Of a stretch of 23,242 bases of DNA, positions 23,154 through 23,242 are shown piece after piece (position 1 is the first letter of the stretch; every line of letters begins with the position of its first letter). The position numbers were made by a program, and so were the translations under genes. The stretch lies in assembly GCA_964634645.1 (NCBI GenBank), contig CAZWKI010000013.1, positions 1 to 23,242 of the forward strand, given 5' to 3'. This DNA is from CAZWKI01 sp964634645 (GTDB lineage Bacteria > Patescibacteriota > Patescibacteriia > UBA1558 > S5-K13). The notes beneath the pieces were generated by a model. The model saw only the letters and a list, made by a program, of their open reading frames with translations, was not told where the DNA came from and made no database searches.

Positions 23154-23242
23154 AAAAAAATGTAGAAGAAATCCTATGGGTTTGCTAATCTTTGGTGCTT
23201 ATAAAATAAAATACCATTTTAGCTACTCTTCTACAGCTTTTT
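23154..23242. ncRNA. Candidate small RNA or two-way terminator hairpin
   Basis: TGTAGAAGA (23161-23169) pairs perfectly with TCTTCTACA (23227-23235). Inside, GCTAA (23184-23188) pairs with TTAGC (23219-23223) and TGGT (23193-23196) with ACCA (23213-23216), all in nested order. T runs follow the stem on both strands: at least five on plus (23238 on) and seven on minus (23160-23154). Downstream of the plus promoter this would give an RNA of about 120 nt. Confidence 0.5.

Larger units (their letters stand above)
23026..23242. other. Right-edge intergenic region with divergent promoters and hairpin
   Basis: No protein gene of normal size is visible on either strand. It holds a possible leftward promoter for the delta' gene, a consensus DnaA box, a strong rightward promoter and a long hairpin reaching the window end. 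A 19-codon frame with a TTG start (23129-23188, ending in codons for Trp-Val-Cys before the stop) overlaps the hairpin and might be a leader peptide. This is weakly supported. Confidence 0.6.

Noticed and set aside
23161..23235. tRNA on the minus strand (a TAGCT and TGGTA pattern with a 7-bp acceptor-like stem)
   Set aside because: There is no D-stem partner in place, no anticodon arm and no T-arm with a TTCGA-type loop. The pairing fits a simple nested hairpin better.
1..23242. CRISPR array, prophage, transposase or toxin-antitoxin pair
   Set aside because: No regularly spaced repeats, integrase, transposase or recognisable toxin/antitoxin motifs were seen on either strand.

Overview
The window is an AT-rich (roughly 70% A+T by eye), gene-dense bacterial segment in which every gene I can support lies on the minus strand. 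The likely source is a Candidate Phyla Radiation (Patescibacteria, Parcubacteria-like) genome, by inference: it has a DUF4012 protein next to a glycosyltransferase cluster, very short intergenic gaps, few Shine-Dalgarno sites, and Lys/Asn/Ile-rich proteins. UGA is read as stop (gene ending at 3438). No mobile element, CRISPR array, tRNA or rRNA is visible. Ten Ns at 10840-10849 mark an assembly gap that cuts one gene.

Right part, about 23025 down to 10255, read leftwards: a long, nearly gapless array without internal terminators. In order of transcription it encodes the DNA polymerase III delta' subunit, an Asp-box beta-propeller lipoprotein, ribosome recycling factor, an RseP-type membrane protease, a 101-aa orphan, and a cell-elongation block (mreB, mreC, mreD, mrdA/PBP2, greA, a second mreB). 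It ends with a GT4 glycosyltransferase and a kinase-like protein. The two MreB paralogues both have altered ATP-site motifs.

Middle, 9462-10260: a 61-aa protein gene with its own promoter and terminator, then the RNase P RNA gene rnpB. rnpB has a good promoter and carries a 110-nt structured arm at the position of optional helix P19. Its 3' end is only 18 nt from the next start codon.

Left part, 9461 down to 1: an envelope-glycan cluster with a polyprenyl-phosphate sugar-1-phosphate transferase (initiating enzyme) and three GT4 glycosyltransferases. These are followed by two compact small-membrane-protein genes, each with promoter, strong Shine-Dalgarno and terminator, then a 949-aa DUF4012 protein and a multi-spanning membrane protein cut by the window edge. 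Some promoters here place the -10 box 7-8 nt before the start codon, which predicts leaderless mRNAs.

Right edge, 23026-23242: a possible leftward promoter for the delta' gene with a consensus DnaA box in its spacer, and a strong rightward promoter followed by a long hairpin with T runs on both sides. The hairpin could be a small RNA, an attenuator or a two-way terminator.

Together the genes describe envelope growth (MreBCD-PBP2), surface polysaccharide synthesis and basic information processing. The items most worth a second look are the paired atypical MreBs, the rnpB arm, the right-edge hairpin transcript and the kinase-like protein next to a glycosyltransferase.
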